From assembly GCF_000384475.1 (NCBI RefSeq), contig NZ_ARWB01000001.1:225297-289296 (forward strand): a DNA stretch of 64,000 bases. Direction: 5' to 3'. This document shows positions 30,465 to 40,516 of the stretch, piece by piece (positions within the stretch are counted from its first letter, which is position 1; every line of letters starts with the position of its first letter). The stretch comes from Methylopila sp. M107 (GTDB lineage Bacteria > Pseudomonadota > Alphaproteobacteria > Rhizobiales > Methylopilaceae). The notes beneath the pieces were generated by a model. It saw only the letters and a list, made by a program, of their open reading frames with translations, made no database searches and was not told where the DNA came from. Both the position numbers and the translations under genes were made by a program.

Positions 30465-30585
30465 GACCTCGGCCGGGACGCCGCGTCTGTTGCGTTTGCG
30501 TGACATCCACCCACATTGAGGGGAACGGCCGAGCCGATTAAGTTCGATCGCGGCTTTCTCTCGAACGGATGGATGTCTTATCGCG

Positions 30586-31560
30586 ATGCGCGATCCCTAC
30601 GACGTGCTCGGCGTGGCGCGCCAGGCGAGCGAGGCCGACGTCAAGAAGGCCTATCGCAAGCTCGCCAAGGCTTGGCACCCGGACCAGAAGCCGAACGATC
30701 CGAAGGCGAAGGAAAAGTTCGCCGAGATCGGCCAAGCCTACGAGATCCTGTCCGACAAGGGTAAGCGCGGCCAGTTCGACCGCGGCGAAATCGACGCCGA
30801 GGGCAAGCCGCGTTTCCAGGGTTTCTCCGGCGGCGGCAATCCGTTCGGGCAGGGGGCCGGGGCGGGCGGCCGCGGCGCGAAGTTCGACTTCGACTTCGGC
30901 GGCGGCGGACCGTTCGCAGGCGCCGGTACGCGCACGCGCGCCGGCGCGGGCCAGGAAGATTTCATCGACGAGATACTGGGCGCCTTCGGCGGCGGCCGTC
31001 GCCGGCGCCCCGAAACGCCCTTCGGAAGCGGCGAGCCGCCGAGGGGCGAGGACGTGCGCGCCGAGATCGTGGTGCCGTTCCGCGACTGGGCGCGCGGCGG
31101 CAAGCAGCGCATGCGTCTGCAGGCCGGCAAGGAGCTCGAGGTCGCGATTCCCGCAGGCATCGAGGAAGGCAAGACCATTCGGCTCAAGGGCCAGGGCATG
31201 CCGAGTTCGCTCGGCGGCGAGCCTGGCGACGCGCTGATCGTCGTGAAGGTCGGCAAGGACGCGAGCTTCCGCGCCGAGGGCCGGGACATCCGCGTGGAAG
31301 TGCCGATCACGCTCTACGAGGCGGTGCTCGGCGCCAAGGTGCGGGTTCCGACCCTCGACGGCGCGGTGGAACTGACGGTGCCGGCGGGCTCCGACGGCGG
31401 CCGCACGCTCCGCCTCCGCGGCAAGGGCGTTCAGGCGAAGGCGGGCGCGGGCGACCTCCTGGTTGAGCTGCGCATCAAGCTGCCGAAGGACGGCGACGCC
31501 CGCCTGACCGAATACGCCGAGGCGATGAAGGCGAACGCGCCGTACGACCCGCGGAGGTGA
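30586..31560 (+). CDS. DnaJ-like co-chaperone, CbpA type
   Basis: A 324-residue J-domain protein. The J domain (1-68) has the HPD tripeptide (residues 31-33) needed to stimulate DnaK. A long Gly/Phe-rich region (about 75-145) follows, then the two substrate-binding beta domains of the DnaJ C-terminal fold (about 155-310). There is no zinc-finger CXXCXGXG region, so this is the CbpA type rather than DnaJ proper. It stands alone. An 8-bp hairpin overlaps its stop codon (31553-31577). Confidence 0.92.
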   Translation: MRDPYDVLGVARQASEADVKKAYRKLAKAWHPDQKPNDPKAKEKFAEIGQAYEILSDKGKRGQFDRGEIDAEGKPRFQGFSGGGNPFGQGAGAGGRGAKFDFDFGGGGPFAGAGTRTRAGAGQEDFIDEILGAFGGGRRRRPETPFGSGEPPRGEDVRAEIVVPFRDWARGGKQRMRLQAGKELEVAIPAGIEEGKTIRLKGQGMPSSLGGEPGDALIVVKVGKDASFRAEGRDIRVEVPITLYEAVLGAKVRVPTLDGAVELTVPAGSDGGRTLRLRGKGVQAKAGAGDLLVELRIKLPKDGDARLTEYAEAMKANAPYDPRR

Positions 31561-31657
31561 GCGCTGCGATCACCTCCGTGAATTGATCGGATCAGAAAGC
31601 TTCGTTTGAACGCGGGCTTCGGAGACGCTTTTCTGCGAGCGCTCCGGAGTTCCCGCC

Positions 31658-32290
31658 ATGCCCGATTTCTCCACCCTCATCGCCTTCGCGGCCGTCTCGC
31701 TCGGCATGGTGCTGACGCCGGGGCCGAACATGATCTACCTCGTGTCGCGCTCGGTCGCGCAAGGCCATCGCGCCGGTCTCGTCTCGCTCGGCGGCGTGAT
31801 CCTCGGCTTCTTCGTCTGGATGCTTTTGGCGGCCTTCGGCGTCACGGCCATGCTGCTCGTCGTGCCTTACGCCTATGACGCCCTGCGCCTCGCCGGCGCG
31901 CTCTATCTTGGCTGGCTCGCCTTCGAGGCGTTGAGGCCCGGCGGCGCCTCGCCCTTCACGGTCGGATCCTTTCCGCCCGACAGCGCTCCAAAGCTGTTCC
32001 TGATCGGCTTCGTCACCAACCTGCTCAATCCCAAGATCGCGCTGCTCTATCTCGCGCTGCTGCCGCAGTTCATCGATCCGGAGCGCGGCGAGGTGCTGAC
32101 CCAGACGCTCGCGCTCGGCGGAACCCAGATCGTGGTGGCGACGGTCGGCGACGCAATGTTCGTGTTCGCGGCCGGCGCGATCTCGGGATTCCTCGCGCGC
32201 CGTCCGTTCTGGGCGACGGCGCAGCGCTGGCTGATGGGCTGCGTGTTCGGCGCGCTCGCGGTGCGGATGGCGCTCGACAGCCGACGGTGA
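31658..32290 (+). CDS. LysE/RhtB-family amino acid exporter
   Basis: A 210-residue inner-membrane protein with six predicted spans. The family signature near the N terminus is LTPGPNMIYLVSRSVAQGHRAG. LFLIGFVTNLLNPKIALLYLALLPQF matches the second conserved block. Members export lysine, homoserine, threonine or similar compounds. The substrate cannot be inferred. It has no regulator next to it and is followed by a 242-bp gap before fabI. Confidence 0.92.
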   Translation: MPDFSTLIAFAAVSLGMVLTPGPNMIYLVSRSVAQGHRAGLVSLGGVILGFFVWMLLAAFGVTAMLLVVPYAYDALRLAGALYLGWLAFEALRPGGASPFTVGSFPPDSAPKLFLIGFVTNLLNPKIALLYLALLPQFIDPERGEVLTQTLALGGTQIVVATVGDAMFVFAAGAISGFLARRPFWATAQRWLMGCVFGALAVRMALDSRR

Positions 32291-32532
32291 CGCCTCACGG
32301 CCGTTGCGCCTATGGCCCTGGCGCCACGGCGGGGAAGCTTCGTTCCGACTGCTGACGAGAGCGGCGACGGGGCGTCGCTGCTTTCCGCAACCGCTTCAAC
32401 ATGTTGCGCCGTCAGCTTGTGAAACGCGCTGTGATGGCGCCCTCCCGCCATCCGCTGGACGCGCGTCGGGCCCCCGTGCGATAGCCACGCCATCCGCGCG
32501 AGCGCGCGGATCGAGCATGAAAAAGGTGTTCC

Positions 32533-33345
32533 ATGACCGACGTTCGAGGCCTGATGGCCGGCAAGCGAGGGCTCGTGATGGGCGTCGCGAACAATCGGTC
32601 GATCGCCTATGGCATCGCGAAGGCGGCCGCCAACGCCGGGGCCAAGCTCGCCTTCACCTATCAGGGCGATGCGCTGAAGAAGCGCGTCGAGCCGCTCGCG
32701 GCCGAGCTCGGCGGCGAAGTCGTCGGCCATTGCGACGTGACCGACGCCGCCTCGATCGACGCTGTGTTCGAGAAGACCGGCGAGGTCTTGGGCGGGCTCG
32801 ACTTCCTGGTCCACTGCGTCGCGTTTTCCGACAAGGACCAGCTCGACGGCCGCTATCTCGAGACGACGGCCGAAAACTTCAACAAGACCATGTTCATCTC
32901 CTGCTATTCGCTCACCGCAGTCACGCAGCGGGCCGAGAAGCTGATGGAGAACGGCGGGTCGATCCTGACGCTGACCTACTACGGCGCGGAAAAGTGGATG
33001 CCGCACTACAACGTCATGGGCGTCGCCAAGGCCGCGCTGGAAGCCAGCGTCCGCTATCTCGCGGCCGACCTCGGCCAGAAAAACATCCGCGTCAACGCGA
33101 TCTCGGCCGGCCCCATCAAGACGCTGGCGGCCTCGGGGATCGGCGACTTCCGCTACATCCTGAAGTGGAACGAGCTGAACTCGCCGCTCCGCCGTACGGT
33201 GACGATCGACGAGGTCGGCGATTCGGCCGTCTATTTCCTGTCCGATCTCGGACGGGGCGTGACCGGCGAGATCCACCATGTCGACGCCGGCTACCACATC
33301 GTCGGCATGAAGAACCCGGACGCGCCGGACATTTCCGTGGTGTAA
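32533..33345 (+). CDS. fabI: Enoyl-ACP reductase (NADH)
   Basis: A 270-residue SDR-superfamily enzyme that reduces enoyl-ACP in the last step of fatty-acid elongation. The N terminus GKRGLVMGVANNRSIAYGIA is diagnostic of FabI. The Tyr-X6-Lys pair is in YNVMGVAKAALE. SAGPIKTLAASGI is the flexible substrate loop. It is the triclosan-sensitive class by sequence type. It is followed 60 bp later by the phosphoglycerate-mutase-like gene. Confidence 0.94.
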   Translation: MTDVRGLMAGKRGLVMGVANNRSIAYGIAKAAANAGAKLAFTYQGDALKKRVEPLAAELGGEVVGHCDVTDAASIDAVFEKTGEVLGGLDFLVHCVAFSDKDQLDGRYLETTAENFNKTMFISCYSLTAVTQRAEKLMENGGSILTLTYYGAEKWMPHYNVMGVAKAALEASVRYLAADLGQKNIRVNAISAGPIKTLAASGIGDFRYILKWNELNSPLRRTVTIDEVGDSAVYFLSDLGRGVTGEIHHVDAGYHIVGMKNPDAPDISVV

Positions 33346-33405
33346 GGGCTGCTGCGGTTGCGACGCACGCGGTCGTTTGATTCAGCGTCTTCATGAGGTC
33401 CGGGT

Positions 33406-33987
33406 TTGGCCCCGCCGCTGATCTTCGTCCGCCACGGCGAGACCGACTGGAACGTCGCGAACCGGCTGCAGGGGCAGACCGACATCCCGCTCAATGCGAA
33501 GGGCCGCGATCAGGCCGACGCCGTGGGCCGGGATCTCGCCAAGGCGTTTCCGGATCTTTCCGGCCACGCCTTCATTGCGAGCCCTCTCTCGCGCGCCGCG
33601 GAGACCATGCGGCGGGTTCGCGCCGGCTTGGGCCTCGACCCTGCCGCTTTCGGTTTCGACGACCGCTTAAGGGAGATGACCTTCGGTCGTTGGGAGGGGC
33701 TCACCTTCGACGAGATCCGCGCCCGGGAGCCGAAGGCGATGAAGGCGCGCGACGCCGACCGCTGGGGCCACAGGCCGCCGGATGGCGAGAGCTACGCGGA
33801 CGTCGCGACGCGCGTCGCGGCGCTCTTGAGCGAACTCGCCGGTCCGACGGTGCTTGTCTCCCATGGCGGCGTCGCCCGCGTCGCGCTGGCGCTGATCGGC
33901 GGCGGCGACCGGGAGAAGCTTCCGCGCGTGCACATCCAGCAGGGTAGGGCGATGGTGATCGAGAATGGCGGGTGGCGCTGGGCGTGA
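33406..33987 (+). CDS. Histidine phosphatase (phosphoglycerate mutase-like)
   Basis: A 193-residue histidine phosphatase. The catalytic His is in FVRHGETDWN, the second His in VLVSHGGVAR, and the conserved Arg and Glu in the SPLSRAAETMRR and REMTFGRWEG stretches. The substrate is unknown: broad-specificity phosphatase, alpha-ribazole phosphatase and sugar-phosphate phosphatase are all options. The start is TTG 33406, since the domain begins at once and no ATG is near. It is probably in one unit with fabI. Confidence 0.9.
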   Translation: MAPPLIFVRHGETDWNVANRLQGQTDIPLNAKGRDQADAVGRDLAKAFPDLSGHAFIASPLSRAAETMRRVRAGLGLDPAAFGFDDRLREMTFGRWEGLTFDEIRAREPKAMKARDADRWGHRPPDGESYADVATRVAALLSELAGPTVLVSHGGVARVALALIGGGDREKLPRVHIQQGRAMVIENGGWRWA

Positions 33988-34020
33988 TCGGTGGGTCGCG
34001 TCACGAATCTTAATTGACGC

Positions 34021-34914
34021 TCACGCCAGCTCCCTCTCCCTCACCCCCTCGAACAGCGGCCGCTTCTTCGCCAGGTCCTGGCCGACATGGTCCATGAAGG
34101 CGCGGATGCGGGCGCTGGAGCGCAGGTCCGGATGGGTCAGGATCCACAGGCCCGGCGGCGTCTGGCCCGGCGGATCGTAGAGCCGCACGAGGCCCGGAAA
34201 CCGGTTCGCGATGTAGCAGGGCAGGGGACCGATGCCGATTCCGGCCGCGATCGCCTCGGCCATGCCGAGCACGGTGTTCAGCCGGTAGACCATCTTGTGC
34301 TCGCCGACGACGTCGCGGAGCCAGCGCTGCAGCTGGCCGAGCATGTCGCCGGGGCCGATCCACGGCAGGTGGTCGAGCGCCTCGATGCTGTCGACGGGCC
34401 GCATCGGCGCGAGGCCGTAGACCGCCCAGTAGATCGAGGCGAGCCGCCGGCCGACCAGCGTCTCGGGCGGCGAGGCGGTGACGCGCAGCGCGATGTCGGC
34501 GTCGCGCTTGGACAGGTTCAGCACCGCGTTGCCGACCACGACGTCGAGCGAGATCTCCGGATAGGCCCGGCGGAAGCTCGCGAACACGTCCGTCAGGCCG
34601 TGGATCAGCAGGCTGTCATTGGTGGTGACGCGCAGTTCCCCGGTCGGCGCGAGGTCTTGGCCCATGACGCGGCGCTCGAAGGCGATGATGTCGTCGCCCA
34701 TCCGATCGGCGATCGCGGCCATCTCGTCGCCGGCCGGCGTCAGGCCGTAGCCGGCGCGTCCGCGTTCGAACAGGCGGGCGCCGAGCCGTTCTTCCAGCGC
34801 GCCGAGTCGGCGGAACACCGTCGATGCGTTGACGCCCAGTATCTCGGCCGCGCCGGCCAGCGACCGCCGCTCTGCGATCGCCTTGACGAGGCGGAAGTCG
34901 TCCCATGCGAGCAT
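34021..34914 (-). CDS. LysR-family transcriptional regulator
   Basis: A 297-residue LysR-type regulator. The winged helix is N-terminal (AGAAEILGVNASTVFRRLGALEERLG), and the effector-binding domain is of the periplasmic-binding type. The start at 34914 (MLAWDDFRLVKAIAE) matches the family; the frame is open further upstream. The neighbour upstream is the DUF2339 gene on the same strand, so there is no obvious divergent target and the regulon is unknown. Confidence 0.9.
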   Translation of the reverse strand: MLAWDDFRLVKAIAERRSLAGAAEILGVNASTVFRRLGALEERLGARLFERGRAGYGLTPAGDEMAAIADRMGDDIIAFERRVMGQDLAPTGELRVTTNDSLLIHGLTDVFASFRRAYPEISLDVVVGNAVLNLSKRDADIALRVTASPPETLVGRRLASIYWAVYGLAPMRPVDSIEALDHLPWIGPGDMLGQLQRWLRDVVGEHKMVYRLNTVLGMAEAIAAGIGIGPLPCYIANRFPGLVRLYDPPGQTPPGLWILTHPDLRSSARIRAFMDHVGQDLAKKRPLFEGVRERELA

Positions 34915-34983
34915 GAATTGTACCGTGGCGGGCCGCACGTCATTGCGTGCGCGCAAACTCTCTAGCCGATCGAAGCCGAAAAG

Positions 34984-37677
34984 TCATGCGGGAGCCGACC
35001 GTGGCATTAACAGCCTCTGGTAGACCATGCCCACGCCGATCAGCACGCCGCCGAGGCCCATAAAGGAAAGCGCCCGGAAAACGCCGCCGAGGCCCGCCAT
35101 ATCGAACAGGAACACCTTCAGGACAACCGCCACGATCACGATCGCCGAGCCGAGCCGCAGCATCTGCGAGCGGCGGACGACGCCGGCGGCGAGCAGAGCG
35201 AGGCCGAACACGAGCCAGGCGACCGAATAGGCGTACCATTCGCCGTCGCTCGCGAAGCCGCCCGAGAGAATCGGCCCCGCGAAATAGCGGCGGACCGTGA
35301 GCGTCACGAAGGCGAAGGCGAGCGCGAGAGCCGCCGCGCCGAGCGCCCGCGCAACCCAGACCGGGCGGCCTTCGCCCGCGAAGCGCGCCGCGAGGAAGGC
35401 CGCGACCGCGGGCACGAGATAGCCCGGGACGAGGTCGTTGACGACGAGGCCGCCCTCGACCGGCTCGCCGGTCACGAACGGGTTCGCCGCGATCAGGACG
35501 CCGAAGACTGCGGTCAACACGCCAAGGCCGCCCAGGATCAGCGAGCCCCACTTCAGCGCGGGGCTAGCGCGGCCGACTCCAAGCTTTCCGGCGATCGCCG
35601 CAAGACCGAACGCGACGGTCGCGTCGAGGCCCGCCTCGACGAGCTTCACGGTCCCGGCCGTCATGTCGCCGAAGTTTGCGAGGTGGCGCGCCTGCGTGAA
35701 GCCGAGCAGCAGCGCGAACAGCAGCGAAAGCCCTTCCAGCATGTTGGCGGGCCGGCGCTGGCCGGCCCTGTCGAACTGCCGTGAACCGATCCAGAACGCG
35801 AGCGCCGGCGCGCCATAGCCCCAGAGCAGCGCGTTGAAGATCGGCGTGGTCCCGAGGTCGTTGACGATGCGCGGGTCGATCACGATGCGCAGCAGCACGA
35901 TCCCGCCGGCGACCATTGCGAGCCAGCCGAGCGTGCGGATCGGGCGCTGCACCGCAACGAAGCCGAGCGCCATCGCGAGGAAGGACAGCGCGATCGTCAG
36001 CGCGCCCTCGCGCATCGCCATGGCGAGCGCCAGGCCGAGCGCGGCCGAAGCGCCGGTCGCGTAGGCCGCCGTCGCCATCGGGCTCGAGAGGTTTCTAGGT
36101 TCGCGCCGCGCCGCGTCCTCGGTCAGGAAGGCGTAAGCCGCGGCGAGCAGAACGGTGAGCCCTGCAAAGCGCAGGTCCGGCGCGAAGGCCGAGACGCGCC
36201 AATAGGCGATCGCCATCAGCGAGAGCGGCGCGGCGACCGCCGCCGCCGCGAGCAGGCCGGTCCGCCAGGCGGGCGCCGCGGGTTTCAGTCTCGCGGCGAA
36301 CGCGCCGCCGACGAGGTAGATCGCGCCGAGCGCGCCCGCAAAGCCGAGGAAGCTTTCGAGGCCGGCGCCGCGCGCCGTCTCGCCCGGGACCGGCAGACTG
36401 GTGACTTCGGTCACGGCGGTGAGCGCGCCGTCGTCGAACGACAGCGCGACCAGCGCCGCGAGACCTGCGCCGACCGCCGCGACCGGAGCGAGGCCCGGAG
36501 CGCAGACGCCCAGCAGCAGCATGAGGCTGAGGATCGCGCCTGTTCCGAACAGCGCGGCCGACCCAAAACCGTCGATCGCGGGGCAGACGACGGCGATCAC
36601 GCCGAACAAGCCGATCAGCACGCTCGAGATCGGATCGAGCTCCGCGACCAGCGGGGACTTCAGGCCGCCGCCCGAATGGGTGAGCGCCCCGATGCCGATG
36701 AGCGCGGCCGAATAGATCAGCAGGACGCCGTCGTCAGCAGGCGCGACGCCGACGAAGGCGAGGCCGGCCCACAGGAATGCGGCGATGCCTGCCGCGATCG
36801 CGAGAATCGGCCAGTTGCGCATCCGCGCGACCGCGAAGGCGGCGGCGGTCGGCGCGAGCAGGTAGATGTAGAGCGCCCAGGCGTTTGGCTCGTCGCTCGA
36901 GACCAGGAGCGGCGCGGCGTGTGCGCCGATCAGGCCGACCGCGCCGACGATCGGGCCATGCAGCGCCGCCGCGACCAGCGTCAGCACCGCGACGAGGCCC
37001 AGCGCCACGAAGGCCGCGGCCGGAGGCAGGAAGCCGTAGAGCGCATAGGCCGCATAGACCGTGCCGAAGGCGCTGGTCGCGCCGGCCGAGGTCAGCACCG
37101 CCGGGATGTCGATCGCGCGCCGCGGCGTTCCGCGGCGGGCCTCCGCGCGACGCATGCGTTCGGCGAGGATCAGGAGCGCGGCCGAGAACAACGCGGCGAG
37201 AGTCACGCGCGCGGCGGGTCCGAACCAGCCCTGCTCGATCGAGTAGCGGACGAGGAACACGCCGCCGAGCGCGAGCGCGATGCCGCCGACGATCACGCTC
37301 CAGCGCGCGCCGATGAGCTCTTCCAGCGAACGGGTCGGCTTCGCGGCCGGCGGCGCCTTCGGCGGGGTCGCGGGCGAGCGCGCGGCGGCGGGCGGGATGG
37401 CGGATTTGGGCGCAGCGGGAGCAGGCTGCGCAGGCGCGGGCCGCGGAGACGAAACCGACGTCGGCTCGGGAGCTGCCGGCGGCGTGACGGGTTGCGCGGC
37501 GGCCGCGACAGGCGCGGGCCCCGTGGCCGCGCGGCGCGCGAGTTCGCGCTCGATCGTCAGCAGCCGCTTCTCGACGAGCTCGATCCTGCGCTTGCTCTGA
37601 AGCCCGAGCACGAGGCCCGCCACTCCCGCGACCGGGATCGCCAGCAGCGCCAGCACGAATACGACCCAGAAATCCAC
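34984..37677 (-). CDS. DUF2339 polytopic membrane protein
   Basis: An 897-residue protein of the DUF2339 family. An N-terminal membrane helix (6-26) is followed by a short coiled-coil segment and a Pro/Ala-rich linker (about 55-120). From SLEELIGARWSVIVGGIALALGGVF onward there are many predicted membrane spans, well over twenty, up to the end. The function is unknown. Such proteins are widespread in proteobacteria and are usually single genes. The coding strand is certain from composition and hydropathy. Confidence 0.9.
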   Translation of the reverse strand: MDFWVVFVLALLAIPVAGVAGLVLGLQSKRRIELVEKRLLTIERELARRAATGPAPVAAAAQPVTPPAAPEPTSVSSPRPAPAQPAPAAPKSAIPPAAARSPATPPKAPPAAKPTRSLEELIGARWSVIVGGIALALGGVFLVRYSIEQGWFGPAARVTLAALFSAALLILAERMRRAEARRGTPRRAIDIPAVLTSAGATSAFGTVYAAYALYGFLPPAAAFVALGLVAVLTLVAAALHGPIVGAVGLIGAHAAPLLVSSDEPNAWALYIYLLAPTAAAFAVARMRNWPILAIAAGIAAFLWAGLAFVGVAPADDGVLLIYSAALIGIGALTHSGGGLKSPLVAELDPISSVLIGLFGVIAVVCPAIDGFGSAALFGTGAILSLMLLLGVCAPGLAPVAAVGAGLAALVALSFDDGALTAVTEVTSLPVPGETARGAGLESFLGFAGALGAIYLVGGAFAARLKPAAPAWRTGLLAAAAVAAPLSLMAIAYWRVSAFAPDLRFAGLTVLLAAAYAFLTEDAARREPRNLSSPMATAAYATGASAALGLALAMAMREGALTIALSFLAMALGFVAVQRPIRTLGWLAMVAGGIVLLRIVIDPRIVNDLGTTPIFNALLWGYGAPALAFWIGSRQFDRAGQRRPANMLEGLSLLFALLLGFTQARHLANFGDMTAGTVKLVEAGLDATVAFGLAAIAGKLGVGRASPALKWGSLILGGLGVLTAVFGVLIAANPFVTGEPVEGGLVVNDLVPGYLVPAVAAFLAARFAGEGRPVWVARALGAAALALAFAFVTLTVRRYFAGPILSGGFASDGEWYAYSVAWLVFGLALLAAGVVRRSQMLRLGSAIVIVAVVLKVFLFDMAGLGGVFRALSFMGLGGVLIGVGMVYQRLLMPRSAPA

Positions 37678-37848
37678 GCCATTCCCCCGATTTCGGCCGG
37701 CAGCTTAGTCCGCGACGCCATGTCGGCAAATCGTCATCTTGGCGGGCCGGCCACGACACGCATCAGGGCTGTCGCGGCGGGACGCCTTCAGGTTCAGGAC
37801 GCGATGCGCGTGACCCGTCTCGCCTTCGCGCCTATACCGAGGAGAGCC

Positions 37849-38868
37849 ATGTCCGTCTCGACCCTCCGTCCCGGCCCGCGAAACGCCCTGACCGACGTCG
37901 CGGACGTGCTGGTCGGCCATGCCGACGACACGCGCCTCGCATCCGGCGTCACCGCCGTCATGTTCGAGCATCCGGCGGTCGCCTCGGTCGATGTCCGCGG
38001 CGGCGGGCCGGGCACGCGCGAGACCGAGCTGCTGGCGCCGGAGAAGACGGTCGAGCGCATCGACGCCGTCGTCTTTTCGGGCGGCTCCGCGTTCGGGCTC
38101 GAGGCCGCGGCCGGCGCGATGGCCCTTCTGGCCGAACGTGGCCGGGGTTTCGCGGTCGGGCCGGCGCGGGTGCCGATCGTTCCGGGCGCGATCCTGTTCG
38201 ACCTGACCAATGGCGGCGACAAGGTCTGGGGTCGCTATCCGCCCTATCGCGAGCTCGGTTATCAGGCGGCGGCGATCGCCTGCCGCGAACTGAAGCTCGG
38301 CTCCGTCGGCGCCGGTCTCGGCGCCCGCACCGCGACGCTGAAGGGCGGCGTCGGCTCGGCCTCCAGCGTGCTGCCGGATCACGGCCCGACGGTCGGGGCG
38401 CTCGCGGTCGTCAACGCGCTCGGTTCGGCGACGGTGGGCGACGGCCCGCGCTTCTGGGCGGCGCCGTTCGAGATCGACGCCGAGTTCGGCGGCCTCGGCT
38501 CGGAAGCGGAGATCGACCCTCGCGCCTGGTTCCCGCCGGCGAAGCGGATCGCGGGCGCCAACACGACGCTTGGCCTCGTCGCGACCGACGCCATCCTCAG
38601 CAAGCCGGAGGCGAAAGCCCTCGCCGTGATGGCGCAGGACGGGCTGGCGCGCGCGTTGGTCCCCTGCCACACGCCGCTCGACGGCGACGTCGTGTTCGCG
38701 GCCGCGACCGGCCATGTCGAACTGGGGCCCGACCGGATCGCGGCGCTCTCGGCGCTCGGCCATGTCGCGGCCATGACGCTCGCCCGCGCCGTCGCGCGCG
38801 CCGTCTACGAGGCGACCGCGCTGCCGTTTGCGGGCGCTCAGGCCTGCTGGCGGGACCGGTACGGCTGA
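37849..38868 (+). CDS. P1-family (DmpA-like) peptidase
   Basis: A 339-residue Ntn-like aminopeptidase of MEROPS family P1/S58. These enzymes mature by self-cleavage in front of a Thr or Ser nucleophile. Here the likely site is in GANTTLGLVATDA (about residue 240). Other marks are the N-terminal GPRNALTDVADVLVGH and FSGGSAFGLEAAAG. The Shine-Dalgarno GAGGAG is 5 bases from the ATG. The open frame extends far upstream antisense to the DUF2339 gene, but that part is not coding. Members trim N-terminal D- or L-amino acids or beta-peptides. Confidence 0.9.
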   Translation: MSVSTLRPGPRNALTDVADVLVGHADDTRLASGVTAVMFEHPAVASVDVRGGGPGTRETELLAPEKTVERIDAVVFSGGSAFGLEAAAGAMALLAERGRGFAVGPARVPIVPGAILFDLTNGGDKVWGRYPPYRELGYQAAAIACRELKLGSVGAGLGARTATLKGGVGSASSVLPDHGPTVGALAVVNALGSATVGDGPRFWAAPFEIDAEFGGLGSEAEIDPRAWFPPAKRIAGANTTLGLVATDAILSKPEAKALAVMAQDGLARALVPCHTPLDGDVVFAAATGHVELGPDRIAALSALGHVAAMTLARAVARAVYEATALPFAGAQACWRDRYG

Positions 38869-38975
38869 GCGCAAGCTCCGCCATCGCTGCGCCTCAGATC
38901 TGCGCGGATATCACGCCGTTCGCCACGATTCGGTAACCATCCCGTGGCTTCAATCGAGCTTCGGGCGGTTGGGCA

Positions 38976-39851
38976 ATGAACGAGAGGCAGATGGGCGTCG
39001 ATCTGTTCGCAGGTCTTTCGGGAGCGCCGCTGCCGGCGCTCGGCCGCGCGCCGAAGATCCTCGTCTTCGACTCAGGGCTCGGCGGGCTGACGGTGCTCAG
39101 CGAAATCCTCGCGGCGCTGCCCAACGCCAACTACGTCTATGCCGCCGACGACGCCGCCTTTCCCTATGGCGCGCTCGACGAGCAGAGGCTCGTCACCCGC
39201 GTGCTCGCCGTCATGGAGCGGCTGGTCGCGCGCGAGCGGCCGGACCTCGTCGTCATCGCCTGCAACACCGCGGCGACCGGCGCGCTGCCAAGCCTTCGGG
39301 CGCGTTTCGCATTGCCCTTCGTCGGCACCGTCCCCGCCATCAAGCCGGCCGTCAGGGCGTCGAGTTCGGGCCTCGTCAGCATCCTGGCGACGCCCGGCAC
39401 CGTCCGGCGGGAGCACACGCGCGCGATGATCGAGGCGTTTGCGGGCGACACGCAGGTGACCCTGGTGGGCTCGCCGACGCTCGCCGGCTTTGCGGAGGCC
39501 GAGCTTCGCGGCGAGCCGGTGAACGACGAAGCGATCCGCGCCGAAATCGCGCCCTGCTTCGTCGAACAGGACGGCAGGCGGACCGACGCCGTGGCGCTCG
39601 CCTGCACGCATTTTCCATTGCTGACCATGCGCTTCGAATTGGTCGCGCCATGGCCTGTGGCGTGGATTGACCCCGCGCCCGCGATCGCCCGCAGGGTCCT
39701 GGCGCTCGTCGGCGAAGCCAACCGCTTTGGGGTCGCTTCGCCCGCGCGGGCGGTGTTCACCGCGCCGCGCGCGACGCCCGCCGTCCTGGCCGCCGCGCTC
39801 GCAAGACGCGGGTTAGCGTCGACAGAGCAGGATGACTTTCCGCTAACCTGA
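38976..39851 (+). CDS. murI: Glutamate racemase
   Basis: A 291-residue racemase that supplies D-glutamate for peptidoglycan. The two catalytic cysteines are in VIACNTAATG and ALACTHFPLL, and the conserved Asp-Ser pair is in FDSGLGGLTV. The first 25 residues before APKILVFDSG are longer than usual; a later start is possible, but no other ATG is better placed. It is monocistronic. Confidence 0.92.
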   Translation: MNERQMGVDLFAGLSGAPLPALGRAPKILVFDSGLGGLTVLSEILAALPNANYVYAADDAAFPYGALDEQRLVTRVLAVMERLVARERPDLVVIACNTAATGALPSLRARFALPFVGTVPAIKPAVRASSSGLVSILATPGTVRREHTRAMIEAFAGDTQVTLVGSPTLAGFAEAELRGEPVNDEAIRAEIAPCFVEQDGRRTDAVALACTHFPLLTMRFELVAPWPVAWIDPAPAIARRVLALVGEANRFGVASPARAVFTAPRATPAVLAAALARRGLASTEQDDFPLT

Positions 39852-39964
39852 ATGCGAAAGTCGGGGGCGTTCCAGTCTTCACAACGTCACGATTCTGGAT
39901 TCTACTTGTCCAATAGGGATTTTCACGTCGCCGGGGTGAAGTCGGGAATCGGAGAACTCGGAAG

Positions 39965-40501
39965 ATGCTGAGCCAGCGCTATCCGACCATCCTCGAGATC
40001 GAGGGCGTTCTCGCCGACGTGCCGCATGACGGCTATGTCGCCTCTCTCGCCGACGCCTTCTCCGACCCCGCCGTGATGTCGACGCTCGGCGGCGTGCGCA
40101 CGAAGGACGCGGCGGAAAATTTCATCACGCGGACCCGTGCGCACTGGCGCGACGCCGGTTTCGGCCTCTGGTTCCTACGCGACATACGCGACGGGTCGTT
40201 CGCCGGCTGGGCCGGTCTGCGCCGCTGCGAGGCGGACGGCGAACGCACCGTCGAACTCGCTTATGCCCTCATGCCGAAGCTGCGCTGCAAGGGCCATGCG
40301 ACCCGGATCGGCGCCGCGGCGCTGCAGCTCGGCTTCGACAATCTGGGGCTGTCCGAGGTCGTGGCGTTCACGACGCCGGAGAACACGCATTCGATCGAGG
40401 TCATCGACCGCCTGGCGTTCGAGCGCGACCGTGATTTCGAGCATGCCGGCCGCCCGCACGTGCTCTACCGCCGCACCGCGGCGATGCATCGGGCGAACTG
40501 A
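39965..40501 (+). CDS. GNAT-family N-acetyltransferase
   Basis: A 178-residue acetyltransferase of the RimJ/RimL-like GNAT subgroup. GFGLWFLRDIRDGSFAGWAGL, ELAYALMPKLRCKGHATRIG (acetyl-CoA loop) and VVAFTTPENTHSIEVIDRLAFERD follow the standard order. The substrate is unknown. It lies between murI and the convergent flavoprotein gene. Confidence 0.88.
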   Translation: MLSQRYPTILEIEGVLADVPHDGYVASLADAFSDPAVMSTLGGVRTKDAAENFITRTRAHWRDAGFGLWFLRDIRDGSFAGWAGLRRCEADGERTVELAYALMPKLRCKGHATRIGAAALQLGFDNLGLSEVVAFTTPENTHSIEVIDRLAFERDRDFEHAGRPHVLYRRTAAMHRAN

Positions 40502-40516
40502 CGAGCGCCCGACCGC

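Noticed and set aside
36676..38868. A 730-codon plus-strand open frame covering the DUF2339 gene and the P1 peptidase gene
   Set aside because: Its first two thirds are antisense to DUF2339 and give an Arg/Gly-rich translation without any family. Only the part from 37849 is real (P1 peptidase).
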